Source of the DNA: Hahella sp. CCB-MM4 | GTDB lineage: Bacteria > Pseudomonadota > Gammaproteobacteria > Pseudomonadales > Oleiphilaceae | Length of the DNA: 64,000 bases | Reading direction: 5' to 3' | NCBI RefSeq assembly: GCF_002260525.1 | Contig: NZ_MRYI01000008.1 | Location: forward strand, 163,135-227,134 | Shown here: positions 1 through 9,190 of the stretch, piece after piece | Layout of the letters: the number at the start of each line of letters is the position of its first letter | Numbering within the stretch: position 1 is the stretch's first letter | Notes under the pieces: model-generated | What the model was told of the DNA's origin: nothing | The model's database searches: none | The model's input: only the letters and a program-made list of their open reading frames with translations | Position numbers and translations under genes: made by a program

Positions 1-1
1 G

Positions 2-190
2 CAATTCCGTGTATTGGGAATGTTGACGGAAGGTTTGCTGAACAAACAGATTGCGTACGAACTGGATGTGTCTGAGGCGACAGTCAAAGCCCATATCACA
101 GCGTTGTTCCGTAAACTCGGAGTGCGCAACCGTACTCAGGCAGTCATCGCCGTTCAGCAGATGGAAGTGGAGCAGGCAGCCCAGAGCTGA
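2..190 (+). CDS. crbR: CrbR/ErdR-type LuxR-family response regulator, C-terminal end
   Basis: This is the last 62 residues of a gene that begins before the window. The visible part is a LuxR/FixJ-type helix-turn-helix: LTEGLLNKQIAYELDVSE, then ATVKAHITALFRKLG and a short acidic tail ending in AAQS. Such domains bind DNA at the C-terminus of NarL-family response regulators. It converges on a hybrid kinase with an SLC5-like membrane domain, which in turn lies beside a sodium:solute symporter. In Vibrio (CrbS/CrbR) and Pseudomonas (MxtR/ErdR) that combination controls acetate use. The receiver domain is outside the window, so the pairing is inferred from context; the HTH call itself is firm. Confidence 0.8.
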   Translation, partial: QFRVLGMLTEGLLNKQIAYELDVSEATVKAHITALFRKLGVRNRTQAVIAVQQMEVEQAAQS

Positions 191-248
191 CAGGAATGCA
201 TAGATTCTGTCCTGCTATTGCATGAGCTGCTTCAGGACGGTTTAGGGA

Positions 249-278
249 CTTCGACAGGTTTACTCTGACCTGTCGAAG
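249..278. terminator. hairpin between convergent crbR and crbS
   Basis: An 11-bp perfect inverted repeat, CTTCGACAGGT and ACCTGTCGAAG, encloses an 8-nt loop. It lies 58 bp after the crbR stop and 53 bp before the crbS stop on the other strand. There is no clear run of T on either side, so it may be a weak or factor-dependent terminator serving both genes, or an mRNA 3' end stabiliser. Confidence 0.5.
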
Positions 279-331
279 GATTTCCCGTCACGATTAAAAT
301 TTTCTTCCTTTCTTCCTTAAGTGTTTCAGAC

Positions 332-3300
332 TTAATTCTTACTCAACTCTTTGTTAATCATGGCCCTCAAAGCAGCAGGTTTTACCGGTTTGTGCAGGAT
401 TTGATAGCCGCGTTGTTTGACTTCCATTTTGACTTCATCATTGTTCACCGCGGTAATCAGTATGCCCGGAAGATTACGGGCCAGGCTACGACGCAGCATA
501 TCCATGGTATCCAGTCCATTGTCGCCTTCATCCAGTTGATAATCGGCCAGGATAATTTCCGGTGGATTAGCCATGCAGGTTGTCACAGCTTCGTTGGGAT
601 TCGATGCGGTGAAGACGGTGCATCCCCATCCCTCAAGCAATGCTCGCATGCCTTCCAATATGACGGGCTCGTTATCGATGCAGAACACCACAGTGCCTTC
701 CAGGCTGCCCAGACTGCGTGAGACTTTTTTGGGCGATGCCAAGCTTTCTACCGGTTTGCTGACAACAGGAAGAGTGACCGAGAACATACTGCCTTTGCCC
801 AGGATGGATTTCACCTCTACCCGGTAATCCAACATGCGACATATGCGGTCAACAATGGCCAGACCCAGGCCAAGCCCGTTTTTCTCCGTATTCTGGTTGA
901 GGCGTTTGAACTCTTCAAAAATGGAGCTCAATTGATCCTCAGGAATACCCGGGCCCGTATCCCAAATTTCAATGCTGATTGCTTTGTCATGGCGCCGGCA
1001 ACCCAGCAGTATCCGCCCGCTTCGGGTGTAGCGAATGGCGTTGGTCAGGAAGTTTTGGATAACCCGTCTGAGCAACTGATGGTCCGAATTGACAAAGGCA
1101 TTACAGGGGACAGTGCGGAGTCCAAGACCTTTTTCTGCGGCGATGACGGTAAATTCAGTGTTCAGATGCCCCAGCAGTTCATTGATGTTGAAAACGGAGT
1201 AGTGGGGCTCTAGTGCTCCCGCATCCAGTTTGCTGATATCCAGCAGGGTGCTGAGAATTTCCTCGGCAGCATTGAGGGAGTGATCAATATGAGAAACCAG
1301 TTCGTTGTATTCGTTCTCATTCTTCACCTTATTGGCCAGCGCAGAGGTAAACAGCCGTGCCGCATTTAAGGGCTGTAGCAGGTCATGACTGGCCGATGCC
1401 AGAAAGCGGGTTTTACTCAGGTTGGCGTTTTCGGCCACTGACTTGGCTTTAACCAGTTGTTTGTTAAGTTTGGACAGTTCTTCGGTCCGTTCCTTAACGC
1501 GTTGCTCCAGATAGGTATTAGTTTCTTTCAGGGCCAGCTCAGTGCGGCGCATGGCAGAAATATCGGAAAAGGTGGTAACAAATCCGCCGCCTGGCATTGG
1601 GCTTCCCTGTATCAGGAGCACGGTGCCATCCGGTCGCATACGTTCGTATTCATGAGCTTCACCAGACTTCATCATTTCCAGACGACGGGAAATGATTTTC
1701 TGCGCTCTTCTGGCAGGCACATGGGCCATCAGCAGGTTGTAGCGCATAAGATCGGCGATTGGGCGACCTACCCGGGTGAATCCCTGGGGATAGTTGAACA
1801 GCTCCACATAGCGGCTGTTCCAGGCCACCAGGTTGAGGGCATCATCGACAACGGCAACACCCAGGTTCATGTTTTCAATTGCTGACTGGAGCAGTTCCCG
1901 GTTGAATTTAATGACCTGCGAAGCTTCATCAACAATACTGACCACATCCTCAATCTGCATGTTCTGACCTTTCAGGGCAGAATTGAGAACCACGCGGGCG
2001 GTTGAGGAGCCGATGGCGCTGGCCAGTTGTTTCTCAATGTGCTTGATCAGATCGACAGAGGCTGGTCGATTGGGTGACAGTCGTACCCGGTTACGGCGGG
2101 AATAATCCTTCAGCGTTTCCTGGGTTCTTTCCGGGCCAAGAAAACGCTCGGAGAGTGCGCTGATATCTTCAACCGTGGCTTCACTGACCCAGGTGGTGGT
2201 ACTGGCTTCAGCGCTTTGGGCACTGTCCAGAAACGACGCTACCTGTATTCTCTCAATAACCCTCTGCGTCGTAATGGCTGACACCACTAAGTAAAGCAGA
2301 ATGTTGAAGCCAAGGCTCCAAATGGTACCGTGGGTGATCAGGTCAAAACCATCAAGCCCAAATAGCGCTGTGGGGCGCAGCCAGGCAATACCGAGCAGGC
2401 CCTCACTAATGAGGGTTGAGTCTGCGTTGGTGGCCTGAATAATTGTCGGGACCAATAGGGTGTAAATCCAGATTGCGAATCCGCAGACCAGTCCTGAGAT
2501 GGCGCCTTGGCGATTGCCATAACGCCATAACACACCGCCTATCAACACCGGAGCGAATTGCGCGACAGCAACGAATGACAGAAGACCAATGGATGCCAGT
2601 GAAAAGGAGTCCCCCATCAGCCGGTAGTAGCCATAAGCGGCCAACAGGTTAACCAGGATGGTGACACGGCGGATGGTCAGCAGCCAGAATTGGACGTTTT
2701 TCTTGCGAGACAGATCCAGGGCCTGAATGCGCAGCAACAGAGGCACAATAATCTCGTTACAGACCATGGTACTGAGGGTGACGGTGGAGACAATCACCAT
2801 ACTGGTCGCGGCAGATCCTCCGCCGATAAACGCCAGCATTGCCAGCCACTCGTAGTCGGCCACCATGGGAATACTGAGGACAAAAATGTCTGAATCAATC
2901 GTGCCGTTGGGATAGATCAGAATTCCGGCGGCAGCGATAGGAATCACAAATACCGTCAGCGCGAGCAGATACACCGGCAACGCCCACCGTGCCGTGTAAA
3001 TATCCCTGGGTTCATAGTTTTCAACGACGGAAACATGGAACTGTCTTGGCAGGCAGATAATGGCAATCCCGGCCAACAGGGTCTGCACGATAAAGGAACT
3101 TGGCGTGATCGCATCGAAGCTGAACACGGCAGCCTGATTCGTTGTGCGTAGCTGACGCGTAATATCCCCCCAGCCATCGAACAGAAATATGGACACCAGA
3201 ATTCCGACGGCGACGAAGGCCACCAGCTTGACAATCGATTCGAATGCCACAGCCTGGATGAGGCCGCGATGGTGCTCGGTGGCATCGATATGACGGGTCC

Positions 3301-3838
3301 CGAACAATATGGTGAACAACCCCATTACCAGGGCCACATAAAGGGCTGAGTCCTGTATGTAGGGCGTTTGTTCAATGCTGCGGACCTGGCCGCCTTCGGT
3401 CAGTACATTAAATCCCATGGACACTGCTTTCAGCTGCAGAGCGATGTAGGGGACGATACCCACCAGGGCAATCAGAGTGACGATGACCGCCAGGCTTTGG
3501 GATTTGCCGTAACGGGATGCAATGAAGTCGGCAATGGAGGTCGTGTTATGTCGTTTACTGATGCGGATGATACGGGCGATTAACGGCGCTCCGAAAATCA
3601 GCACGACAATAGGGCCGAGATATATCGGCATGAATCCCAGGCCATTCTGGGCTGAACTGCCGACGGCACCATAGAAAGTCCACGAAGTGCAGTAGACACC
3701 CAGCGAAAGGCTGTAAATCGCTCGCCGTCGATTCTGCTGAGCATAGACCCGAGTGTTCTGGTCTCCGAAATAGGCGATGCCAAACAGAATGGCAATGTAA
3801 GCGATGGAGACAATAAAAAGTAAAAAGCCGTTAATCAT
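332..3838 (-). CDS. crbS: CrbS/MxtR-type hybrid histidine kinase with sodium:solute symporter domain
   Basis: A protein of 1168 residues. Residues about 1-530 are a multi-helix SLC5/SSS-type membrane domain. A linker that should be the STAC domain follows (about 545-640), then a PAS domain (about 655-760, with the text AIENMNLGVAVVDDALNLV) and a HisKA motif whose phospho-acceptor is H818 in SASHDLLQP. The ATPase has N-box NFLTNAIRYT and G-boxes WDTGPGI and GLGLGLAIV. The C-terminal receiver domain starts near 1045, with D1099 in ILADYQL as the likely phosphorylated residue. This architecture is CrbS/MxtR, which senses the acetate state and signals to a LuxR-type regulator. The symporter genes start divergently 245 bp away. 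CbrA has a similar front end but normally lacks the C-terminal receiver domain. Confidence 0.9.
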   Translation of the reverse strand: MINGFLLFIVSIAYIAILFGIAYFGDQNTRVYAQQNRRRAIYSLSLGVYCTSWTFYGAVGSSAQNGLGFMPIYLGPIVVLIFGAPLIARIIRISKRHNTTSIADFIASRYGKSQSLAVIVTLIALVGIVPYIALQLKAVSMGFNVLTEGGQVRSIEQTPYIQDSALYVALVMGLFTILFGTRHIDATEHHRGLIQAVAFESIVKLVAFVAVGILVSIFLFDGWGDITRQLRTTNQAAVFSFDAITPSSFIVQTLLAGIAIICLPRQFHVSVVENYEPRDIYTARWALPVYLLALTVFVIPIAAAGILIYPNGTIDSDIFVLSIPMVADYEWLAMLAFIGGGSAATSMVIVSTVTLSTMVCNEIIVPLLLRIQALDLSRKKNVQFWLLTIRRVTILVNLLAAYGYYRLMGDSFSLASIGLLSFVAVAQFAPVLIGGVLWRYGNRQGAISGLVCGFAIWIYTLLVPTIIQATNADSTLISEGLLGIAWLRPTALFGLDGFDLITHGTIWSLGFNILLYLVVSAITTQRVIERIQVASFLDSAQSAEASTTTWVSEATVEDISALSERFLGPERTQETLKDYSRRNRVRLSPNRPASVDLIKHIEKQLASAIGSSTARVVLNSALKGQNMQIEDVVSIVDEASQVIKFNRELLQSAIENMNLGVAVVDDALNLVAWNSRYVELFNYPQGFTRVGRPIADLMRYNLLMAHVPARRAQKIISRRLEMMKSGEAHEYERMRPDGTVLLIQGSPMPGGGFVTTFSDISAMRRTELALKETNTYLEQRVKERTEELSKLNKQLVKAKSVAENANLSKTRFLASASHDLLQPLNAARLFTSALANKVKNENEYNELVSHIDHSLNAAEEILSTLLDISKLDAGALEPHYSVFNINELLGHLNTEFTVIAAEKGLGLRTVPCNAFVNSDHQLLRRVIQNFLTNAIRYTRSGRILLGCRRHDKAISIEIWDTGPGIPEDQLSSIFEEFKRLNQNTEKNGLGLGLAIVDRICRMLDYRVEVKSILGKGSMFSVTLPVVSKPVESLASPKKVSRSLGSLEGTVVFCIDNEPVILEGMRALLEGWGCTVFTASNPNEAVTTCMANPPEIILADYQLDEGDNGLDTMDMLRRSLARNLPGILITAVNNDEVKMEVKQRGYQILHKPVKPAALRAMINKELSKN

Positions 3839-4083
3839 GTAGCACGTTATTCTTTTGAAATGACAACCGGTTATAGCGTCCCACGATCTTCCAAAAAAAG
3901 CGAGAGAGGCGGATAGACTTAAGTCTAATTGCTGCGGCTGAAAATGAAATTTTATTCATGTCAAAATCGTATCCTATTGATATGTATAGGTATTATTCCT
4001 TATACCAAGGTCTAGATTTGCCAATTTTCAGACGGTGCTATTGTGGATATGCATACAAAAATAACAAAATTGGAGGAGTCGTA

Positions 4084-4347
4084 ATGGCTAGTAATCCATC
4101 TCCCAAAGCCGCCTATTGGCGCGATAATCTAAAACTGCTTATAACGCTACTTGTCATCTGGTTTGTTGTCTCATACGGGGCAGGCATTCTCTTCGTTGAT
4201 CAACTGGACAAAATCAAAATCGGAGGATTTCCCCTCGGGTTCTGGTTTGCTCAGCAGGGTTCTATCTACACCTTTGTAGTCCTGATTTTTGTTTACGTCG
4301 TGCGGATGGCCGCACTGGATCGTAAGCATGATGTTCACGAAGACTGA
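4084..4347 (+). CDS. DUF4212 small subunit of sodium:solute symporter
   Basis: This 87-residue protein has two hydrophobic helices (about 17-39 and 55-77), a charged N-terminus containing YWRDNLKLL and an acidic end. It matches the DUF4212 family, known as the small partner of VC_2705-type sodium:solute symporters. The ATG at 4084 was chosen because it follows a good ribosome binding site (GGAGGAGTCGTA) and starts right at the family's usual N-terminus; an upstream ATG at 3958 would add 42 unlike residues. The large subunit starts 11 bp after its stop, so the two are surely co-transcribed. Its exact role, in assembly or regulation of the transporter, is not known from sequence. Confidence 0.9.
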   Translation: MASNPSPKAAYWRDNLKLLITLLVIWFVVSYGAGILFVDQLDKIKIGGFPLGFWFAQQGSIYTFVVLIFVYVVRMAALDRKHDVHED

Positions 4348-4358
4348 AGGAGCCCCAA

Positions 4359-6134
4359 ATGGATACCCAAACTCTAGTATATCTGTTCGTCGGGGCGACC
4401 TTTGCCCTCTATATCGGCATCGCGATATGGTCGCGGGCCGGTTCCACCAGTGAATACTATGTTGCCAGCAAAGGGGTTCACCCTATCGCCAACGGTATGG
4501 CCACTGGTGCTGACTGGATGTCAGCCGCATCCTTTATCTCCATGGCGGGGATCATTTCGTTTATCGGTCGCGACGGGGCAGTGTACCTGATGGGATGGAC
4601 CGGTGGGTATGTGTTGCTGGCCATGTGTCTGGCTCCTTACCTCCGTAAGTTCGGTAAGTTTACAGTGCCGGAATTTGTCGGAGAACGGTATTACTCGCAG
4701 ACAGCGCGTATGGTCGCTGTTGTCTGTGTCATATTCATCTCCTTTACCTATGTGGCCGGTCAGATGCGCGGTGTAGGAATCGTGTTCTCCCGTTACCTGG
4801 AAGTGCCCATTAATACAGGCGTTATCATTGGGATGGCGATTGTATTTATCTACGCGGTATTGGGGGGAATGAAAGGGATCACCTATACCCAGGTGGCGCA
4901 ATACTGCGTCATGATCCTTGCTTATATGATTCCTGCTATCTTTATTTCCATGCTGGTAACCGGTAACCCGATTCCTCAAATTGGGTTTGGCAGCACAGTC
5001 GACGGTACGGACACTTATCTCCTTGATAAGCTGAACCAGATATCGGTGGATCTAGGATTCAATGAATATACGTCGGGATCGAAATCCACGATTGATACCT
5101 TTGCCATTACTTTTGCGCTGATGGTGGGAACCGCAGGACTTCCTCACGTTATCGTGCGTTTCTTTACTGTCCCTAAAGTCAGTGATGCGCGTCTGTCAGC
5201 GGGTTGGGCATTGTTCTTCATCGCGATCCTGTATACCACTGCTCCGGCTGTGGCCTCCTTTGCCCGTCTGAACCTGGTGAATACCGTGTCTGAAACCCAG
5301 TACCAGGAGCTGCCGAGCTGGTTCCAGAACTGGGAAAACGCGGGGTTGTTGGCCTGGCAGGATAAAAACGGTGACGGCAAGATCACCTATACAGCGGGTG
5401 CGGCCTTTGCCGGTAAGCCTGACTTTGCAGGCGACACACGTGGTGACTACGGTCAGCGCATGTTGACTAATGCGCCGACAGACAACACCAACGAACTATA
5501 CGTAGACCGTGACATCATGGTGTTGGCTAATCCGGAAATTGCCCAATTGCCGGGCTGGGTAGTGGCGCTGATCGCAGCCGGTGGTTTGGCGGCGGCATTA
5601 TCGACAGCGGCAGGGCTGTTGCTGGTTATCTCGACCTCCATATCCCATGATTTGCTGAAGAGTAACATCATGCCGAATATCAGTGAGAAGCACGAATTGC
5701 TGGCGGCTCGTATCGCAGCAGCTTGTGCCATTGCCGTGGCAGGATATTTTGGGATTAATCCGCCGGGATTTGTGGCCCAGGTGGTGGCATTTGCCTTCGG
5801 CCTGGCCGCGGCGAGCTTCTTCCCTGCCATCATTATGGGAATATTCTATAAGCGGATGAACAAAGAAGGTGCGATTGCTGGAATGCTGACAGGTCTGATA
5901 TTTACCTTCAGCTATATCGTGTACTTCAAGTTCGTTAATCCTGCCGGTAATACTCCTGATAACTGGTGGTTTGGGATCTCGCCGGAAGGTATCGGTACCC
6001 TGGGGATGATTTTCAACTTTGCGGTCTCCACGGTGGTGTCCAAACTGACGGCAGAGCCCCCTGAGCATATCCAGCATCTGGTGGAAGATATCCGGGTTCC
6101 TCGTGGTGCTACTGCTCCTGTAGCCGGGCACTAA
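4359..6134 (+). CDS. sodium:solute symporter, VC_2705/ActP-like large subunit
   Basis: A protein of 591 residues with about 13 membrane segments, from the SSS family subfamily that pairs with DUF4212. ActP relatives carry acetate and other short organic acids with sodium, and the neighbouring CrbS/CrbR genes favour acetate here. Early motifs include FVGATFALYIGIAIWSR and ATGADWMSAASFISMAG; the transmembrane core reads GGLAAALSTAAGLLL. A long extracytoplasmic insert at about 300-385 contains DKNGDGKITY (D335 onward), which resembles the first part of an EF-hand calcium loop but lacks the acidic residue at position 12. A strong terminator lies 92 bp beyond the stop. The substrate is an inference from context. 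Confidence 0.88.
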   Translation: MDTQTLVYLFVGATFALYIGIAIWSRAGSTSEYYVASKGVHPIANGMATGADWMSAASFISMAGIISFIGRDGAVYLMGWTGGYVLLAMCLAPYLRKFGKFTVPEFVGERYYSQTARMVAVVCVIFISFTYVAGQMRGVGIVFSRYLEVPINTGVIIGMAIVFIYAVLGGMKGITYTQVAQYCVMILAYMIPAIFISMLVTGNPIPQIGFGSTVDGTDTYLLDKLNQISVDLGFNEYTSGSKSTIDTFAITFALMVGTAGLPHVIVRFFTVPKVSDARLSAGWALFFIAILYTTAPAVASFARLNLVNTVSETQYQELPSWFQNWENAGLLAWQDKNGDGKITYTAGAAFAGKPDFAGDTRGDYGQRMLTNAPTDNTNELYVDRDIMVLANPEIAQLPGWVVALIAAGGLAAALSTAAGLLLVISTSISHDLLKSNIMPNISEKHELLAARIAAACAIAVAGYFGINPPGFVAQVVAFAFGLAAASFFPAIIMGIFYKRMNKEGAIAGMLTGLIFTFSYIVYFKFVNPAGNTPDNWWFGISPEGIGTLGMIFNFAVSTVVSKLTAEPPEHIQHLVEDIRVPRGATAPVAGH

Positions 6135-6168
6135 CCTGTAACTGAGTGCTATCAGTCCTTTTTTCATG

Positions 6169-6216
6169 GTCTGACAAGCCAAGGGACTGACAAACCAAAA
6201 GACTGGCAAATAGCAG
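6169..6216. repeat. 16-bp tandem repeat, 3 copies, in symporter 3' tail
   Basis: Three 16-bp units begin at 6169, 6185 and 6201: GTCTGACAAGCCAAGG, GACTGACAAACCAAAA, GACTGGCAAATAGCAG. They lie between the symporter stop and its terminator. The copies are degenerate, and the unit is unrelated to the repeats found elsewhere in the window. Confidence 0.7.
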
Positions 6217-6226
6217 TCACAAAAAA

Positions 6227-6252
6227 GCCCCTCAACTGAGGGGCTTTTTATT
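6227..6252. terminator. intrinsic terminator after the symporter operon
   Basis: A 7-bp GC-rich stem (GCCCCTC / GAGGGGC, loop AACT) is followed by TTTTTATTTT and preceded by six A. It can therefore end transcription both from the symporter operon and from the convergent minus-strand gene whose stop is at 6290. Confidence 0.92.
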
Positions 6253-6289
6253 TTCCGGAACGGTGGCCGGAATAAAGAAAGTGCAGCTG

Positions 6290-6673
6290 TTATCTTAGCT
6301 GGATTTTTCCGCCTGGGCCGCCGGGCATTCCACCCATGCCGCCTTCCTGACCGGGAACTACAATCGAAGAGGCTTGCTGACGGCGATATTCCTTCAGTTC
6401 TTCGATCGTTCTTTCCATCGCAACCTTGGCTTCGTCGGCAAATTTGGCACAGGCGTCCGCCAGAGTGTCCACTTCAAGCTCAAAATTCAGGGGTAGAGCA
6501 CCGGCAGGTGTCATCATCTGAGCTTGTCCGAAGAAAAGTACCTTGCGGTTGCTGTCGGGCTGACCGTCTTTGTTCATTGGCGTCAGGCGACGAATGGTGC
6601 CAACTTTTTGATCTGTAAATATTTCCTCCAGATACAGCTCGTCCGGATTCATAGTAACTTCTGGCTCTGTCAT
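6290..6673 (-). CDS. hypothetical cytoplasmic protein with Gly-rich tail
   Basis: A 127-residue soluble protein with no signal peptide or membrane segment. The N-terminal half reads LYLEEIFTDQKVGTIRRL, then VLFFGQAQMMTPAGALPLNF, followed by a helix rich in Asp, Ala and Glu. The last 25 residues are low-complexity glycine, methionine and proline (GGMGGMPGGPGGK). Families that mix a beta-rich core with one long amphipathic helix often oligomerise, but I do not recognise this one. The gene stands alone: the next minus-strand gene ends upstream at 6767, and a bidirectional terminator lies beyond its stop. The coding call is supported by codon pattern and length. Confidence 0.65.
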   Translation of the reverse strand: MTEPEVTMNPDELYLEEIFTDQKVGTIRRLTPMNKDGQPDSNRKVLFFGQAQMMTPAGALPLNFELEVDTLADACAKFADEAKVAMERTIEELKEYRRQQASSIVVPGQEGGMGGMPGGPGGKIQLR

Positions 6674-6766
6674 AGTCTTTCTCTCTTAGATCTAGATGAG
6701 TGGCGTATATTTCCCTTTGCGAATGCTATTCGCCACTTTGGCTCATGTTTGTCAGTTTATTAGGTG

Positions 6767-7048
6767 TTAAGCGTAAGTACAAAGGTAGGCAGTGTCTACC
6801 GTAACTTTGAGCTGAAACTTGCTATTGGCAGGCACTTCGAAATTTTGCCCGGGTGTAAATGACTGCCATTCGTCCTGGCCGGGAAGCAGTACGGTCAGCT
6901 CACCACTGACAACGGTCATGGTCTCATGCTGACTGGTGCCGAATTCATAATCCCCGGGAGCCATGACACCGACAGTGGCAGGCAAGGTCGCAGTCTGGAA
7001 GGCGATGGATTTTACTTTGCCATCAAAATATTCGTTCACATTGAACAT
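6767..7048 (-). CDS. ppnP: pyrimidine/purine nucleoside phosphorylase PpnP (DUF1255, YaiE)
   Basis: A 93-residue single-domain cupin. It begins [17 protein letters not shown] and contains the family text [16 protein letters not shown], then [13 protein letters not shown] and a C-terminal YLCTYA. PpnP from E. coli splits several nucleosides with phosphate to give base plus ribose 1-phosphate. I chose the start at 7048 because it aligns with the E. coli N-terminus; the reading frame stays open to 7180, but those 44 extra residues look unlike the family. It is monocistronic and divergent from the next gene. Confidence 0.92.
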   Translation of the reverse strand: MFNVNEYFDGKVKSIAFQTATLPATVGVMAPGDYEFGTSQHETMTVVSGELTVLLPGQDEWQSFTPGQNFEVPANSKFQLKVTVDTAYLCTYA

Positions 7049-7334
7049 CGGGTCAAAACTCCATTCAGAAATTAAGGGGACGGGAGTATACCATGATCGT
7101 AACTGTCTGTGAGGCTGGGTGAAGTTTTGTATAAACGTGTCGGATTCCTCATCCCAATGGAAATTTGATCGCTGCGTCACGTTCCAAGATCGGTTAAAGT
7201 AGCGTTATCAACCAACTACGTATGTCCCTGCCAGCCAAGGAAACAGGCTATAAAATGTTAGCTATAATGAGTGAGCAAGACTTCCAAACTGCACGGACAG
7301 ATGAAACTACACATATATTTGTTCGGAGTCGCAT

Positions 7335-7829
7335 ATGTCGGACATCATCCCTTCCAAATTAGTTAAGCTTAAGGTGCTGGCAGAGGTCCCACGCGCGGAA
7401 TTCTGTGACGCTCCCAAGTGTGATAATCCAGCGGATACAGCATCGCGCCTGTCGTTTATTAAAAAGCTTAGAATGGGGTCCAAGAAACCATCAGCACCTG
7501 CACCGGTGTCCAACACCATTGAAAAGAAAACCTTTAATGCGGCGGCGTGGATACGATTTGTCAACGCACCGACACAGCCTATTTCATTCTGGCTGGTATA
7601 TCGCGATCAGCGGGATGAATTTGCGGTGATGCTGGATGAGGCTAAACTCACGGCGGGCTCATCAACCATGCTGTCTGGTTGCGTCACTATCGAAGCGAAA
7701 GGGAACATCGAATACATGAAGGCTTGTTGTGGTGGTGCCCGTGACGGTGAGCTTTTCTCTGTAGAAGAGCTGTATGTCCAGAAAGAACGGACAGAATCAG
7801 CAGCGACAGCCCGCAAGCATACTGCTTAA
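7335..7829 (+). CDS. hypothetical protein
   Basis: A 164-residue protein, probably cytoplasmic, without signal peptide or membrane helix. Residues 1-30 read MSDIIPSKLVKLKVLAEVP and look like the start of a beta domain. Six cysteines are present: C23 and C28 in FCDAPKC, another in SGCVTI, and a pair in KACCGG. A central basic and proline-rich stretch (KKPSAPAPV) separates two parts; the second contains WLVYRDQRDEFAVMLDE. The C-terminal tail is Glu/Arg/Ala-rich. I do not recognise the family. It starts 154 bp from the divergent first in-frame codon of the ppnP frame and converges with the gene ending at 7850. Confidence 0.6.
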   Translation: MSDIIPSKLVKLKVLAEVPRAEFCDAPKCDNPADTASRLSFIKKLRMGSKKPSAPAPVSNTIEKKTFNAAAWIRFVNAPTQPISFWLVYRDQRDEFAVMLDEAKLTAGSSTMLSGCVTIEAKGNIEYMKACCGGARDGELFSVEELYVQKERTESAATARKHTA

Positions 7830-7849
7830 GTCTCTTTTCGGAGTTTCTG

Positions 7850-8110
7850 CTATTTACCTTCTGCGGCCCGAGGTGTGTGGGGCTGCGTTTCCTTTATCAG
7901 AGTCTTGGCTCCCTCCATGGGGGCCATTTCAGGCTTTTTTGCCGTTCCACTGACCTCATCATATGCATTTATCAGGGATCTGGGCATTCTACCCCAGTTC
8001 AATCCCGTCAGTCGGTTAAGTGCATCCAGACCTTTATCGGACTTAAATTGCAGAAAATCGATAATCCTTGCACTTCTTTGCATGCCGATATTTCTCCCGT
8101 TTTTCTTCAC
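7850..8110 (-). CDS. small hypothetical protein
   Basis: An 86-residue basic protein starting MKKNGRNIGMQRSARIIDFL. The middle reads GLDALNRLTGLNWGRMPRSL and the tail is rich in proline, alanine and lysine. There is no signal peptide or membrane helix. It faces the hypothetical gene ending at 7829 across a 20-bp gap. The family is not recognised; the composition suits a small nucleic-acid or protein-binding factor, but that is only a guess. Confidence 0.5.
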   Translation of the reverse strand: MKKNGRNIGMQRSARIIDFLQFKSDKGLDALNRLTGLNWGRMPRSLINAYDEVSGTAKKPEMAPMEGAKTLIKETQPHTPRAAEGK

Positions 8111-8320
8111 TCAATTGTGGCTTCAGGTGCCTGATGATGGCTGGGTTTGATACCCGGCTCATTCAAATCCATCGTTTATAGATATTCAGCGAGAATACAG
8201 CAGATAACGTGCCAATTATGAAAATTTATATATATCATTGACTTATGCGTGGGAGGGGACGACGGGAGGGTTGGCGATGTAAAAAACAGGAAGAAAAGTG
8301 ACGTAATACGTCAATCGGGC

Positions 8321-8596
8321 TCATAATTTCTGAAGTTGGTCCATGCCCTCACGGAACGAAAGACGAAGACCGTCCTTTTTCTTCAATTGCCGAAATCTTC
8401 GAAGCGCCCAGTAGACCTGGCCGCTATCCCGAAGTTTGCGAACGTCTTCCCAGGTGGTTTTTGAGAGAGGTTTGAGAATTCCCATACGGATCATTCCAAA
8501 CTCTACGACTTTGTGAAGGCCGAGATAAGTGACCACGACAACGGTGAAGACAATCAGAAGTGGTAATAGAGTGTTGAAAACGCTTGGCTCTTGCAT
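8321..8596 (-). CDS. small single-pass membrane protein
   Basis: A 91-residue protein with one hydrophobic helix near the N-terminus (about 9-27, LLPLLIVFTVVVVTYLGL), followed by a basic cytoplasmic domain with KTTWEDVRKLRDSGQ and WALRRFRQLKKKDGLRL. The arrangement suggests a membrane anchor with a positively charged inner face. I do not recognise the family. The 252 bp between its start and the next gene at 8849 hold no clear feature. Confidence 0.55.
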   Translation of the reverse strand: MQEPSVFNTLLPLLIVFTVVVVTYLGLHKVVEFGMIRMGILKPLSKTTWEDVRKLRDSGQVYWALRRFRQLKKKDGLRLSFREGMDQLQKL

Positions 8597-8848
8597 GCAG
8601 TATCACAGTTTTGAAATCGAATGAGTTTCCGTACAGGATAGTAAAATTTCACCAGGAATCCGAGGCCAATTTGGATCAGGTCGTCAGACAGATCCTCAGA
8701 AAAGCCGTTAAAGATCTCTATCGACCAAGTATCGCCGGGTGGATATCCTCGAAATGATTTCTGATAATGAGTCTTTTGGTCAGGGAAGCGGACTCTGACC
8801 CCACGTAAGTAATTTTTTAAACCCTGACATTAAGAGAAATAGATTCCT

Positions 8849-9190
8849 GTGAGTACTGATAACACCATTGGCAGCGATGATGAGCGCAAGGCCAAGTTGC
8901 TGGGAGAAACCTCCCGCATCAATTGGCGAGATCTGGAAATTTTTTATGCCAAAGGGCAGGTTGTGGAGGTTCAGCCGGAACTGGATTTGATTGAAGTGGC
9001 TTTGGCTGTCAGCAAGGATGACAGTGCGGCGGTGGGAGATTGGATGAACCAGCAAAAGGTTGGTCAGGTTGATCCGGATAAAGCCCGTAGATGGCACGAG
9101 GAAAAGCGTGGAGTCTGGGCTGTGGTTGTCGCGCCCTGGGTGTTGGTGCAGGACAAAGAGAGTTCCTCTTCAATTGATCCTGAATACTGA
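8849..9190 (+). CDS. DUF2288 family protein
   Basis: A 113-residue soluble protein that starts at a GTG. The body reads KLLGETSRINWRDLEIFYAKG, then VQPELDLIEVALAVSKDD and DPDKARRWHEEKRGVWAVVVAP, which fits the DUF2288 family; its function is not known. The last residues (SSSSIDPEY) are encoded by the first unit of a tandem repeat that continues past the stop codon, so the gene's 3' end seems to have been the template for that repeat. The AlaX gene starts 73 bp further on in the same direction. Confidence 0.82.
   Translation: MSTDNTIGSDDERKAKLLGETSRINWRDLEIFYAKGQVVEVQPELDLIEVALAVSKDDSAAVGDWMNQQKVGQVDPDKARRWHEEKRGVWAVVVAPWVLVQDKESSSSIDPEY

Noticed and set aside
3839..4083. Sigma-54 promoter for the symporter genes
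   Set aside because: No GG-N10-GC type -24/-12 pair was found in the intergenic region.
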